From the NCBI GenBank assembly GCA_009840525.1, contig VXNP01000150.1, forward strand, positions 1-42,866: DNA of 42,866 bases. Reading direction: 5' to 3'. The notes beneath the pieces were generated by a model that saw only the letters and a program-made list of their open reading frames with translations, was not told the origin of the DNA and did not search any database. A program made the position numbers and the translations under genes. Below are positions 22,946 through 31,295 of this stretch, in pieces; position 1 is the stretch's first letter, and each line of letters opens with the position of its first letter. The DNA comes from Gammaproteobacteria bacterium (GTDB lineage Bacteria; Gemmatimonadota; Gemmatimonadetes; Longimicrobiales; Gaopeijiaceae).

Positions 22946-24037
22946 TCAGGCCCTCGCGCAAATCCTCGGCGCCGTGTAGTCCAGCCCGAGCAGGCGAAAG
23001 TAGTTCTGGCCGAGCGCGATGTTGCGGAAGGCGGTGTCGTCCAGATAGCGCAGGATCCGGCTGGTGACTTCCAGTTCGGTGCGGTAAACGTCGAAGTCCT
23101 TGTCCCTGGAGGCCAGAAAGTCCGTCCCCGGAAGAACGCGCTCCGAGTACTCGTTCAGGAACCGCACGTAGGGTGCCCGCGCCTCGGGATCCGAGAAGTA
23201 GGAGTCGTCCAGCACCCGCCAGGAGATATCGAGCATCAGGCGGGGATGGCGGTCCAGCATCGACTCCACGATCGCGATGTGCTCGGCCGGGGGCATCCGC
23301 GTCAGCTCCCGCGACAGGCCCATGTGCACCCACACGATGTCGTTTTCCGGATACAGGCCGAGCGCCTCGTCCATCAGCGGAAGATAGAGGATCGGATCCT
23401 CGTCGTTGCCCAGGTCGGAGTGGATGGCGAGCGGCATGTCACGGTCCCGGAGCGCCGCCATGAACGGCGCCCAGTCGTCCAGCGCGTCGCGCGGAACCGC
23501 CCCGCGGCCGTTCCCGAACACGGCCTGTTTCACCAGGTTGACCTCGCCCATCCACGAGAAAACGCCCGGGTATTCCTCCTCCAGGCGCCGCATCTCAGGG
23601 AGGATGGTGGCGGGGCGTGCCAGATCGGGGAAGGTCATCGACATCGTCAGATGTACGCGCGAGGATGGCCTCGCCAGGTATCCGGCGGCGTTGGCGACAT
23701 CGTTTGCCGGCGATGGCGTCAAAGGTGTGCCCGGACAGTCCAGGTAGTAGGTGCAGGACGAGAAGTCGGGCAGCGTCTGGCCGATCCCGTAGACGTTCGC
23801 GAACAGCACGCCCGTTTCCTCCAGGTACCCGACGAGCTCCTCGAAGGGGATCTCCGGCCCCCCGAAGGGACGGAAGTGTAGGTGGGAGTCGACGACGGCG
23901 GTCTGGGGCTCGACGGAGCGGTCGTAGCATGCGGCCTCGCCGCTGCGATACAGCTCCAGAGGCGAAGACGAAACGCAGCCGGTGGCGACCGGCAGCGCGA
24001 TGGCGAGGAGGCGGGGGATGGGCCTGGACAGAGACAT
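22946..24037 (-). CDS. Amidohydrolase-related lipoprotein
   Basis: 363 residues from ATG 24037; an in-frame GTG lies three bases upstream. The N-terminus is a lipoprotein-like signal ending VATGC (Cys21). The mature part carries VVDSHLHFRPFGG, the HxH metal motif that opens amidohydrolase-related TIM barrels, then MPLAIHSDLG, DIVWVHMGLSREL and PRLMLDISWRVL. These place it in the amidohydrolase_2 branch (decarboxylase- or lactonase-like) rather than the prolidase branch. A late Asp is likely in VLPGTDFLAS. It follows the TonB-dependent receptor beyond a terminator and so probably has its own transcription. It converges on the tryptophan dioxygenase gene across a 38-base gap. Confidence 0.85.
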   Translation of the reverse strand: MSLSRPIPRLLAIALPVATGCVSSSPLELYRSGEAACYDRSVEPQTAVVDSHLHFRPFGGPEIPFEELVGYLEETGVLFANVYGIGQTLPDFSSCTYYLDCPGTPLTPSPANDVANAAGYLARPSSRVHLTMSMTFPDLARPATILPEMRRLEEEYPGVFSWMGEVNLVKQAVFGNGRGAVPRDALDDWAPFMAALRDRDMPLAIHSDLGNDEDPILYLPLMDEALGLYPENDIVWVHMGLSRELTRMPPAEHIAIVESMLDRHPRLMLDISWRVLDDSYFSDPEARAPYVRFLNEYSERVLPGTDFLASRDKDFDVYRTELEVTSRILRYLDDTAFRNIALGQNYFRLLGLDYTAPRICARA

Positions 24038-24052
24038 CACCCTGCAAAGAAC

Positions 24053-24087
24053 GGCCCCGGAAGGTCGCCGTGCAACCTTCCGGGGCC
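24053..24087 (-). terminator. Intrinsic-type terminator of the TonB-dependent receptor gene
   Basis: GGCCCCGGAAGGT and ACCTTCCGGGGCC form a perfect 13-bp stem with a 9-base loop, 49 bases past the receptor stop. On the minus strand it is followed by GTTCTTTG, a modest T-rich tail. It lies just upstream of the lipoprotein amidohydrolase start and should insulate that gene from receptor transcription. Confidence 0.75.
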
Positions 24088-24136
24088 TTGTGATGCTGCT
24101 TCCGCCGGCGGCAGATCAGCCGGATTCAGCTGCGTG

Positions 24137-27076
24137 TTACCACGTGTACCCCAGCTTGGTGTAGACGAAGGCCCCGTTGAAGCCGTAGGGCGTGAACTGG
24201 CCGAACCGGTTGCCGACGCCGTCCGCCGCACCCGGATACTCTTGAGGCTTGGTGTTCAGCACGTTCTGGGATCCCAACGTCAGCATCCAGTTGTCGCTGA
24301 GGGAATAGGCCGCCTCCACGTCGAAGAGGACGCGGGACGGGTAGTCGATCGTGTTGCCGGGATCGGACTCGTAGTAGGGCTGCTCGCCATCGTAGTAGCC
24401 GCCCCAGTGGCTGGCCCGCACCAGGAGGCGCATGCCGCTGGCGAAGTCGTGGTTCACCGAGACGTTGGCGCGCAGATTCGGCAGTCCCTCCTCCAGAATG
24501 CGGATTCGGCCCGAGCTCAGCGTCTGCGGATTGAACTCGGTGACGGTGGTGCGGTTGACGTTCCAGGCGGTGCTGAAGGTGGTGCCGGAACCGTCGCCGC
24601 CGGCCACCCGGTACGCGGCCACCCAGTCGATGCCCTGGCTGCGCGTCGAGAAGTCGTTGATGAAGAAGCGGAATCTGGCGAGCACGCCGCCGGGCCGGAT
24701 GATGCCCTCGGCGAGCAGGCGGTCGATGTCCATGGGACTGAGGCTGAAGTCCTGGGTGAAGGTGAGCCGGTCGGACATGCTGATCTGATAGGCGTCAAAC
24801 GACATGTTGAAGTTGCCGCTCTCGACCACCGCGCCCACGGCAAGGTTGACCGAGGTTTCCGGCACCAGCGGCTCGCCCCCGTACTCCACGGCCAGATCGG
24901 AGGTGGAGGGGATGGTGCCGTTGTTGGTCAGGTCCATGATGACCGGGTCGTAGATCGTGGAGATGTTGAACGCGTTGGACTGCCCCGGCGTGGGGGCGCG
25001 GAACCCCGTGCTCGCGCTGGCGCGAAGGGCGAAGCCCTCAGAGACCCTTGTGCGGGCGGAGATCTTGCCGTTCAGCGTGCTGCCGAAGTCCGAGAAGTTC
25101 TCGTAGCGGGCCGCCAAGCCGAAGGTCCACGCACCTTCCGGCTCCCGGATCTCCAGGTCGCCGTAGGTCGCCACGTTGCTCCGGTTCCACACACCCTCGG
25201 TCAGCGGACCGAAGCCGGTGAACCCGTTCGACCCCGGAGTGAAGCCCTGGCTGGCGAGCGGTCCCTCGGTCCAGGAAGCCTGGTCGCCCGGGACGATCTC
25301 GAAACGCTCGTTCCTCCATTCGGCGCCGCCCGCGAGGTTCACGCGCTCGTTCACCGCGTAGGAGACGTCGAAGTTCAGGTTGACTTCCTGCTGGTCGTAG
25401 ATGCCCGGGTTGAAGTACGGCGTGCAGGGCTGATCCGGCACCGCGACCGAGGCGCCCTCGGTGCTGCACGGCTGGTCCGGCCCCAGGGAGGCGTTGACCG
25501 TGTTGTACATGTAGAAGTCCATGTTGGACTTGCCCCAGGCCACGCTGCCGTCCCAGTCCAGGCGGCCGCTGGTGCCTCTGAGGCCCGCAACCGCGGAGCC
25601 GTCCATCACGTAGGCGCCGAACTGCGGCGTGAAGCCGCCGGGGAAGATCTTGCGGAAGGTGAAGCAGTTGGGATTGGCCATGACCTGGTTGAACGCCTCA
25701 CGGTCCCTGATGGTCCCGCTGGCGGGGTCGACCAAAACCCTGGGGCAACCGGCCGCGCCCATCATGCCGCCCTGGGCCTCGAGCAGGTCTCCGACCAGAA
25801 GGATGGACCGCTCCCATTCCGGATCGCACGGCTGGTCGCCGAAATAGCGCGGGCAGCCCGAGGTGGCGAACACGCCGCTGCGGGTGCCGGGGTTCCGGAA
25901 GTAGAACCCGCCCTCAACCTGCTTGCTCACGTAGTTGCCGTGTCCGTAGAACGAGAGGCGGTCGCTGAACAGATAGCCGGTGTTCGCCCAGATCTTGAGT
26001 TCGTCGCTGACCTGGGGCGAGCCCCAGATCTGCGCGGGCGTGCGCACGCTCGTGTTGCCCTCGTGGACGACCAGCCCTACCGCGTCCCGGCGCTGCGTGC
26101 TGCGGTCGGTGGGGTTCGCGTTGCCGTATTCGCCGGTCAGGTTGAGGAAGCCGTTCTCCCCGAGCGGCAGGCCGAAGTTGCCCGCGATGCTGTACATCTC
26201 ACCGTCGCCGGGGATCGTGCCGTCCTCGAAGCGCGCCCCGGTCCGCGACATCATGTTTCCGCCGGTCTTGATCTCGATGGCGCCGCCGGAGCGGTCGTTC
26301 TTGAGGATGAAGTTCATCACCCCCGCGATGGCGTCGGAGCCGTACTGGGCCGCCGCGCCGTCGCGCAGCACCTCGGCCTGCTCCAGCGCCAACCCCGGAA
26401 TCATCGCTATGTCCGGGCCCTGCGATCCGTCGGCGAGGCCGTTGCCGTACCAGGTGATGACCGCCGTGCGGTGGCGCCGCTTGCCGTTCAACAGAATCAG
26501 CGTGTGGTCGGGCGCGAGGCCGCGCAGGTTGGCCGGACGGGCGAAGGTGGCCGCGTCGCTGATGGGCTGGATGTTCACATTGAACGACGGAACCACGTTG
26601 CGGAGCAGGTTGGCGAAATCGTTGTCGCCCTGGTTGACGATCTCCGCGTTGGGGATCACGTCGATGGGCACCGCGGACTCGGTCACCGTGCGCGGCCGCG
26701 CCCGCGTCCCGATGGCGACGATGCCTCCGAGCGCGATGGCCTCCTCGCTCAGGATCACGTCCAGTTGCGTCGCCTGCCCGGCCGTGATGGCCACTTCCTG
26801 CCGCTCGGCTGCGTAGCCGATCAGCTGGATCTCAACGATGTGCGACCCGGCGGGAATCCCGCCAATGCTGAAGGAGCCGTCGTTGCCGGTCAGGCTGCCG
26901 ATGTTCAGCGCGGAGATGAACACCTGCGCGCCGACGACTCCCTGGTTGGTCGCGGCATCGCGCACCGTGCCTTCGAGGGAGCCCTGGGCGTGCGCCGCTG
27001 CGGGGAGCGCCGCGAACAGGAGCATGAACGCGGTCAGCTTGAGGAATCGATTCGAGTTACTTGCGGGCAAGCTCAT
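24137..27076 (-). CDS. TonB-dependent outer-membrane receptor
   Basis: 979 residues from ATG 27076, chosen because AGGAGG lies upstream and the Sec signal (FLKLTAFMLLFAALPAAAHA, cleavage near residue 30) follows. Then come a carboxypeptidase-regulatory-like domain (about 32-110), a TonB-box-like GGIVAIGTR (117-125) and a plug with NLRGLAPDHTLILLNGKR and QAEVLRDGAAAQYGSDAIAG. The large barrel ends in aromatic Trp (KLGYTW). It resembles TonB-dependent receptors of the iron-complex or small-nutrient type without a SusD partner, unlike the SusC at 797-3919. No siderophore or regulator gene adjoins it, so the ligand is unknown. A 251-base leader separates it from the ABC exporter gene upstream. 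Confidence 0.93.
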   Translation of the reverse strand: MSLPASNSNRFLKLTAFMLLFAALPAAAHAQGSLEGTVRDAATNQGVVGAQVFISALNIGSLTGNDGSFSIGGIPAGSHIVEIQLIGYAAERQEVAITAGQATQLDVILSEEAIALGGIVAIGTRARPRTVTESAVPIDVIPNAEIVNQGDNDFANLLRNVVPSFNVNIQPISDAATFARPANLRGLAPDHTLILLNGKRRHRTAVITWYGNGLADGSQGPDIAMIPGLALEQAEVLRDGAAAQYGSDAIAGVMNFILKNDRSGGAIEIKTGGNMMSRTGARFEDGTIPGDGEMYSIAGNFGLPLGENGFLNLTGEYGNANPTDRSTQRRDAVGLVVHEGNTSVRTPAQIWGSPQVSDELKIWANTGYLFSDRLSFYGHGNYVSKQVEGGFYFRNPGTRSGVFATSGCPRYFGDQPCDPEWERSILLVGDLLEAQGGMMGAAGCPRVLVDPASGTIRDREAFNQVMANPNCFTFRKIFPGGFTPQFGAYVMDGSAVAGLRGTSGRLDWDGSVAWGKSNMDFYMYNTVNASLGPDQPCSTEGASVAVPDQPCTPYFNPGIYDQQEVNLNFDVSYAVNERVNLAGGAEWRNERFEIVPGDQASWTEGPLASQGFTPGSNGFTGFGPLTEGVWNRSNVATYGDLEIREPEGAWTFGLAARYENFSDFGSTLNGKISARTRVSEGFALRASASTGFRAPTPGQSNAFNISTIYDPVIMDLTNNGTIPSTSDLAVEYGGEPLVPETSVNLAVGAVVESGNFNMSFDAYQISMSDRLTFTQDFSLSPMDIDRLLAEGIIRPGGVLARFRFFINDFSTRSQGIDWVAAYRVAGGDGSGTTFSTAWNVNRTTVTEFNPQTLSSGRIRILEEGLPNLRANVSVNHDFASGMRLLVRASHWGGYYDGEQPYYESDPGNTIDYPSRVLFDVEAAYSLSDNWMLTLGSQNVLNTKPQEYPGAADGVGNRFGQFTPYGFNGAFVYTKLGYTW

Positions 27077-27327
27077 TCGGAAGACCCTCCTGATGAATGG
27101 AAACGGGCAGTATCTTGCGTTTGCGGCAACCCCGACTTGCCGAAAAACGACAACTTCGGGATCGAGATGGTTGGATTGCACACCCAGGAGTTACGGACAG
27201 GTTCCCAGAGAAACGACAAAACGCCTTCAGGATGCAACATAACGCCTCCGTCCACATGCTTCCGACATCCGTCGGGGCTAACATCAGTTTTCAGGCAGCG
27301 CACCGGAAATGCAAGTCTCATACCCTC
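27077..27327 (-). promoter_or_regulatory. Leader region of the TonB-dependent receptor
   Basis: 251 bases, less GC-rich than its surroundings. It holds two copies of AAACGACAA (27145-27153 and 27211-27219, plus-strand reading), 66 bases apart, and a 6-bp inverted repeat CGGCAA/TTGCCG with a 7-base spacer beside the first copy. No confident -35/-10 pair stands out. The repeats could bind a regulator (inference). Confidence 0.35.
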
Positions 27328-29088
27328 TCAAATCCTCGCCTGGACCGTGTAGAGTTCGTGGTAGCGGCCCCGGCGCGCGATGAGGTCCTCGTGCCGGCCG
27401 CGCTCCACGATGCGGCCTTCCTCCAGAACCAGGATGAGATCGGCGCGCCGGATGGTCGACAGCCGGTGCGCGATCACCAGCGTTGTGCGCCCCCGCAGGA
27501 GTTGGGCGAGGGAAGCCTGGATGAGGGCTTCGCTCTCGGTGTCCAGGCTGGAGGTCGCCTCGTCGAGAAAAAGGAGACGCGGGTTGGCGAGAATCGCCCG
27601 GGCGATGGTGACCCGCTGGCGCTGGCCACCCGACAGCTTGACCCCCCTTTCGCCGATCACGGTGTCGAGCCCGTCCGGGAAGCGGTCGCTGAACTCGGTG
27701 ACGAACGCCTGCCCGGCGGCGTGCCACACCTCATCCCCACTGGCGTCCGGGCGTGCGAAGAGCAGGTTCTCGCTGATGGTGCCGTCGAAGAGGAAGTCGT
27801 CCTGGAGCACAAGCCCCAGCTGGTTGCGGTAGCTGGCCAGCAGCACCTCGCTCAGGTCGACATCGTCAACCAGCACGCGGCCTTCATCCGGCGTCAGGAA
27901 GGAAGCGGCCAGGCTGGCCATGGTCGACTTGCCGGATCCCGAGCTGCCCACCAGCGCCACCACGGTGCCGGGTTCGACATCGAAGCTGATGCCCCGCAGC
28001 ACGGGCTTGTCTTCCTCATACCGGAAGTGGACGTCCTCGAAGCGCAGCCGGCCCCGGATGGGCGGGATCTCCACGACCCGCTTGGGATCATCGTCCTCGG
28101 TGGGCCAGGAGAGCAGTTCGGCGGTGCGGTCGAGGCCTGCGAAGGCCTCCGTCATCTGGGTGCCGATGTTGGCCATCTGGATCACGGGCGCGATCAGAAA
28201 GCCCAGCAGGAAGGTGAACGAGAAGAGCTCGCCCACCGTGAGCTGACCCTGCACGATGAGCCATCCGCCGTAACCCATCACCAGCACCCCCGCCATCCCC
28301 ATGAAGAACGTGCCCGCGCTGGTGACCAGGCTGGAGGTGGTGAGCGTCTTCCGGATGTTGCGGAAGATGCGCAGGACGCCGTCGCGGAAAACGGTCCCCT
28401 CGGCCTGGACGGCATGGAAGCCCTTGATGACGCGAATGCCGCCGAGCGACTCGGTGAGGCGGCCCGTGACCTCGGCGCGGATCTTGCCGCGTTCGCGAAA
28501 CGCGGGCCGGAGCGTGCGGAAGGCCTTCGTGGAGATGAAGGCGAAGGCTCCGAGAGGCCCCAGCGTGAGCACCGTCATCATGGGGGAGATGCTCAGCAGG
28601 TATACGAAGCCCACCACGGAGGTGATCACCCCGCCGACGAGCTGCACCAGGCCGGTTCCGACCAGGTTCCGCACGCCTCTCACGTCCTCCATGATGCGCG
28701 ACACCAGGTCACCCGAGCGCGTGTTGTCGAAGATCCGCACGGGGAGGCTCAGGACGTGCCGCTGCACCTGGGTGCGCAGATCGGCGATGAGGTGCTGCGC
28801 TTCCACGCTCAGCCTCATGGTCAGCGTGTACGAGGTGGCCGCCTGCACCACTACCGCCAGCGCCACCGCCCCGAGGAGCCGGAAGAGCCCGGGCAGGTCG
28901 CCGGTGGGGATCACGTCGTCGATGAGGGGGCGCGTGGCGATGGGGAGGACGAGCCCGGCCAGGCGGTTCATCAGGATGAGCACGAGGCCGAACAGCACCA
29001 GCGTGCGCCGCGGCCAGATGATCTCGTGGAATGCGTGCCTGAGGCTGGCGCCCGAGATTCGCTTCTTCTTCGCCTTGTCGTCCGCCAC
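27328..29088 (-). CDS. ABC exporter, fused permease-ATPase (MsbA/LmrA-like)
   Basis: 586 residues, GTG start with AGGGG upstream. The N-terminal half has about six membrane segments (from TLVLFGLVLILM at ~30 to FTFLLGFLIAPVIQM at ~291-305). The C-terminal ATPase is complete: Walker A GSSGSGKST (381-389), Q-loop Gln429, signature LSGGQ (485-489), Walker B LLFLDE (505-510) and H-loop His541. It works as a homodimeric exporter, of lipid A-core, lipids or hydrophobic compounds in related proteins. The exact substrate is not readable. It is divergent from the VOC gene and upstream of the TonB receptor leader, so it is likely monocistronic. Confidence 0.93.
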   Translation of the reverse strand: MADDKAKKKRISGASLRHAFHEIIWPRRTLVLFGLVLILMNRLAGLVLPIATRPLIDDVIPTGDLPGLFRLLGAVALAVVVQAATSYTLTMRLSVEAQHLIADLRTQVQRHVLSLPVRIFDNTRSGDLVSRIMEDVRGVRNLVGTGLVQLVGGVITSVVGFVYLLSISPMMTVLTLGPLGAFAFISTKAFRTLRPAFRERGKIRAEVTGRLTESLGGIRVIKGFHAVQAEGTVFRDGVLRIFRNIRKTLTTSSLVTSAGTFFMGMAGVLVMGYGGWLIVQGQLTVGELFSFTFLLGFLIAPVIQMANIGTQMTEAFAGLDRTAELLSWPTEDDDPKRVVEIPPIRGRLRFEDVHFRYEEDKPVLRGISFDVEPGTVVALVGSSGSGKSTMASLAASFLTPDEGRVLVDDVDLSEVLLASYRNQLGLVLQDDFLFDGTISENLLFARPDASGDEVWHAAGQAFVTEFSDRFPDGLDTVIGERGVKLSGGQRQRVTIARAILANPRLLFLDEATSSLDTESEALIQASLAQLLRGRTTLVIAHRLSTIRRADLILVLEEGRIVERGRHEDLIARRGRYHELYTVQARI

Positions 29089-29127
29089 CGGCCCGTCCCC
29101 TGACTCGCGTCCCCTCGGTTAACGATG

Positions 29128-29148
29128 CATCTTTTCGGGCGAAAGATG
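29128..29148. promoter_or_regulatory. Inverted repeat in divergent promoter region
   Basis: CATCTTT and AAAGATG form a perfect 7-bp inverted repeat around TCGGGCG, in the 146-base gap between the divergent ABC exporter and VOC genes. It is compatible with a dimeric repressor site serving both directions. No flanking -10 is convincing. Confidence 0.35.
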
Positions 29149-29234
29149 GCGGCAAGCCGGGGTCGTTGGAAGCGGTGAGGGAGGCGGATCGGTCCCGGCG
29201 GGTCGCAACGATCCCCTCAAACCCCCGTAACCGG

Positions 29235-30122
29235 ATGATCCTGCGTGTCCAGCACATCGGCATGGTGGTGCGCGATCTCGAGGACGCCTGCGCGCGCTTC
29301 GAGCGCGTTCTCGGGCTCAAGGCGCGCGATTTCCGCGATGACCAGGGCAAGGGCATGCAGCTCGACGCCCGCATCCTGCTCGGCAACGAATGCTGGCTGC
29401 ACCTCGTCCAGAACTGGAATCCGGAGTCGCGCGTGAACCGGTTTCTCCAGGAGAAGGGCGAGGGGCTGGAGCACATCTGCCTGGAAACGGACGATATCGA
29501 AGCCGATGTCGCCCATCTCCGCGAGATCGGCGTGGGCGTGTGGGAGGACCGCATCCTCGACGCCAACGACGGCTACGAGGCCTTCGTCTACCCGGACAGG
29601 CTGCCCGGTCTCACCATCGAGCTCATCCAGTCGCACGACAGGAGCTGGTACTATCCGCCGGAAGCCGTGGGCGAGCCCGTGAGCGACTCGACGGAACTCT
29701 TCCGCCTGCAGCACATCGGGCTGTGCGTGCACGACCTGGCTGACGCGTGCGAACGCTTCGAGCGCTACTTCGGGCTCGTGGCCCAGGATTACCGCAACGA
29801 CCAGGGCAAGGGAAAGCAGCTCGACGCCCGCATCCTCTTCCCCAACCAGTGCTGGCTGCACCTGGTGCAGAACTGGGACCCGGAGTCGCGCGTGAACCGC
29901 TTCCTCAACTCACGGGGCGAGGGGCTGGACCACATCGCGCTGCAGACGAAGGACATCGACGGCGACGTCGCGGGGCTGCGGAAGCGCCGCATCCCCTTCT
30001 TCCAGGACACCATCTTCGACGCCAACGATGGCTACGAGGCCTTCGTCTATCCCGATCAACTGCCCGGGATGACGGCGGAGCTGATCCAGCCCCACGCCCA
30101 CAGCTGGGGGTTCGGGGAGTAG
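29235..30122 (+). CDS. Tandem-duplicated VOC (glyoxalase-fold) protein
   Basis: 295 residues from ATG 29235, where the conserved VQHIGMVVRDLEDA begins; the ribosome site is weak. It consists of two complete VOC domains (about 1-145 and 154-295), alignable with a constant offset of 153 residues. Putative metal ligands are kept in both: His7, His56, His80, Glu129 and His160, His209, His233, Glu282. The core of the copies is nearly the same (QGKGMQLDARILL versus QGKGKQLDARILF; CWLHLVQNW and PESRVNRFL identical or almost so). VOC enzymes include methylmalonyl-CoA epimerase, lactoylglutathione lyase and extradiol dioxygenases. The ligand pattern resembles the epimerase group, but the reaction is unassigned. 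It is followed 81 bases later by the Ldh-family gene. Confidence 0.88.
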   Translation: MILRVQHIGMVVRDLEDACARFERVLGLKARDFRDDQGKGMQLDARILLGNECWLHLVQNWNPESRVNRFLQEKGEGLEHICLETDDIEADVAHLREIGVGVWEDRILDANDGYEAFVYPDRLPGLTIELIQSHDRSWYYPPEAVGEPVSDSTELFRLQHIGLCVHDLADACERFERYFGLVAQDYRNDQGKGKQLDARILFPNQCWLHLVQNWDPESRVNRFLNSRGEGLDHIALQTKDIDGDVAGLRKRRIPFFQDTIFDANDGYEAFVYPDQLPGMTAELIQPHAHSWGFGE

Positions 30123-30203
30123 CCGAGCCGCGGACCGGGGAGCACTGCCATCACCTACCACCTGGACGAACGGGTCGCGGTCGAGCGCTTTCGCGAGCCC
30201 TCG

Positions 30204-31232
30204 GTGCGCGGATTCGCTGAAGACGTGTTGCGGGCGCTGGGGGCGAGCGACGAGGAAGCCCGCATCAACGCCGACGGGGTCGTGACGGCGTCGCTCTGGT
30301 GGCATCCGGGACAGCACCAGGGACTTGAGAAGTTGTTTCGCTACGCGAGGCGCATGCGCAACGGGGGGATTCTTCCCGATGCGCCGATGACATGGGTGCG
30401 CGAGCGGCCGGCCGCGGCACTCCTCGATGCCAAAAAGGGCCTCGGGTATGTCGCGGCGCGCCGGGCCATGGACCGGGCGGTGGCGATGGCACGGAGGGTG
30501 GGGGTGGCGATGGTCGGGGTGCGGCACAGCAACCACTTCGGAATCGCCGGCTTCCACGCAAAACGGGCGGCGGACGCCGGGCTGATCGGGATTTCGATGA
30601 CGAACGCGGGCGCGGAGATGGCTCCATGGGGCGCAACCCGGCCGGTGCTGGGCACCAATCCGTGGGGCATGGCGGTTCCTAGGCCCGGAGGACGGGATCC
30701 CATCGTGCTGGACATGGCGCTGACCCAGTCCGGCAAGGGGATGATGCGCTGGCTGAGGCGCGCGGGGCTGCCGATGCCGGACCACTGGGCGCTCACGCCC
30801 GCAGGCGCGCGCACCACTGATCCCGACGCCGCCATGAAGGGCCCGCTGCTTCCCATCGGCGACTACAAGGGCTACGGCCTCAGCCTGATCACCGACATCC
30901 TCACGGGCGTGCTGACGGGGTCGCTGTTCGGGGCGCAGGTTTTCCAGGACGACGAGAACTACGACGTGGCCCACACCATGATCGCCGTGGACATCGAGGC
31001 GTTCATGGAGCGAGGGGAGTTCGAGGAGAGGCTCGAGCGGCTGATCGCGGATGCGCTCGGCGCACCGCCCATCGATCCGGACAAACCGGTTCAGCTCCCC
31101 GGGCAGGCGGAACAGGAGCGCGCACGGCATCGACTGAAGCGCGGCATCCCGATGGACCCGAAGACGGTGGTGCGGCTGCGGGCGCTGGCCGAAGAGCTGG
31201 GGGTGCCGTTTTCGCTGGAGCCGGCGGCCTGA
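30204..31232 (+). CDS. Ldh-family (malate/L-lactate/ureidoglycolate dehydrogenase type) oxidoreductase
   Basis: 342 residues from GTG 30204. The frame is open further upstream without a standard start: ITYHLDERVAVERFRE precedes it, and an ATC (30150) sits seven bases after GGGGAG, so the true N-terminus may be 18 residues longer. Family landmarks: RHSNHFGIAGFHAKRAADAG, the segment around NPWGMAVPRPGG, TDPDAAMKGPLLP and GDYKGYGLSLITDILTGVLTG. These NAD(P)-dependent enzymes oxidise 2-hydroxy acids or reduce 2-oxo or cyclic imino acids. The usual SHG motif near the N-terminus reads WWHPGQHQG here, an unusual form that may signal altered specificity. It lies upstream of the M14-family gene on the same strand. 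Confidence 0.88.
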   Translation: MRGFAEDVLRALGASDEEARINADGVVTASLWWHPGQHQGLEKLFRYARRMRNGGILPDAPMTWVRERPAAALLDAKKGLGYVAARRAMDRAVAMARRVGVAMVGVRHSNHFGIAGFHAKRAADAGLIGISMTNAGAEMAPWGATRPVLGTNPWGMAVPRPGGRDPIVLDMALTQSGKGMMRWLRRAGLPMPDHWALTPAGARTTDPDAAMKGPLLPIGDYKGYGLSLITDILTGVLTGSLFGAQVFQDDENYDVAHTMIAVDIEAFMERGEFEERLERLIADALGAPPIDPDKPVQLPGQAEQERARHRLKRGIPMDPKTVVRLRALAEELGVPFSLEPAA

Positions 31233-31295
31233 TGCGAGGGCACCAGAATGGCGGACCGGGCCAAGCAGCATACAGGAACCAGACAGGAAGCGTAC

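Noticed and set aside
23882..27352. A plus-strand open frame of about 1156 codons
   Set aside because: It is the antisense shadow of the TonB-dependent receptor gene, which has a signal peptide, plug and barrel. The shadow translation has no family features.
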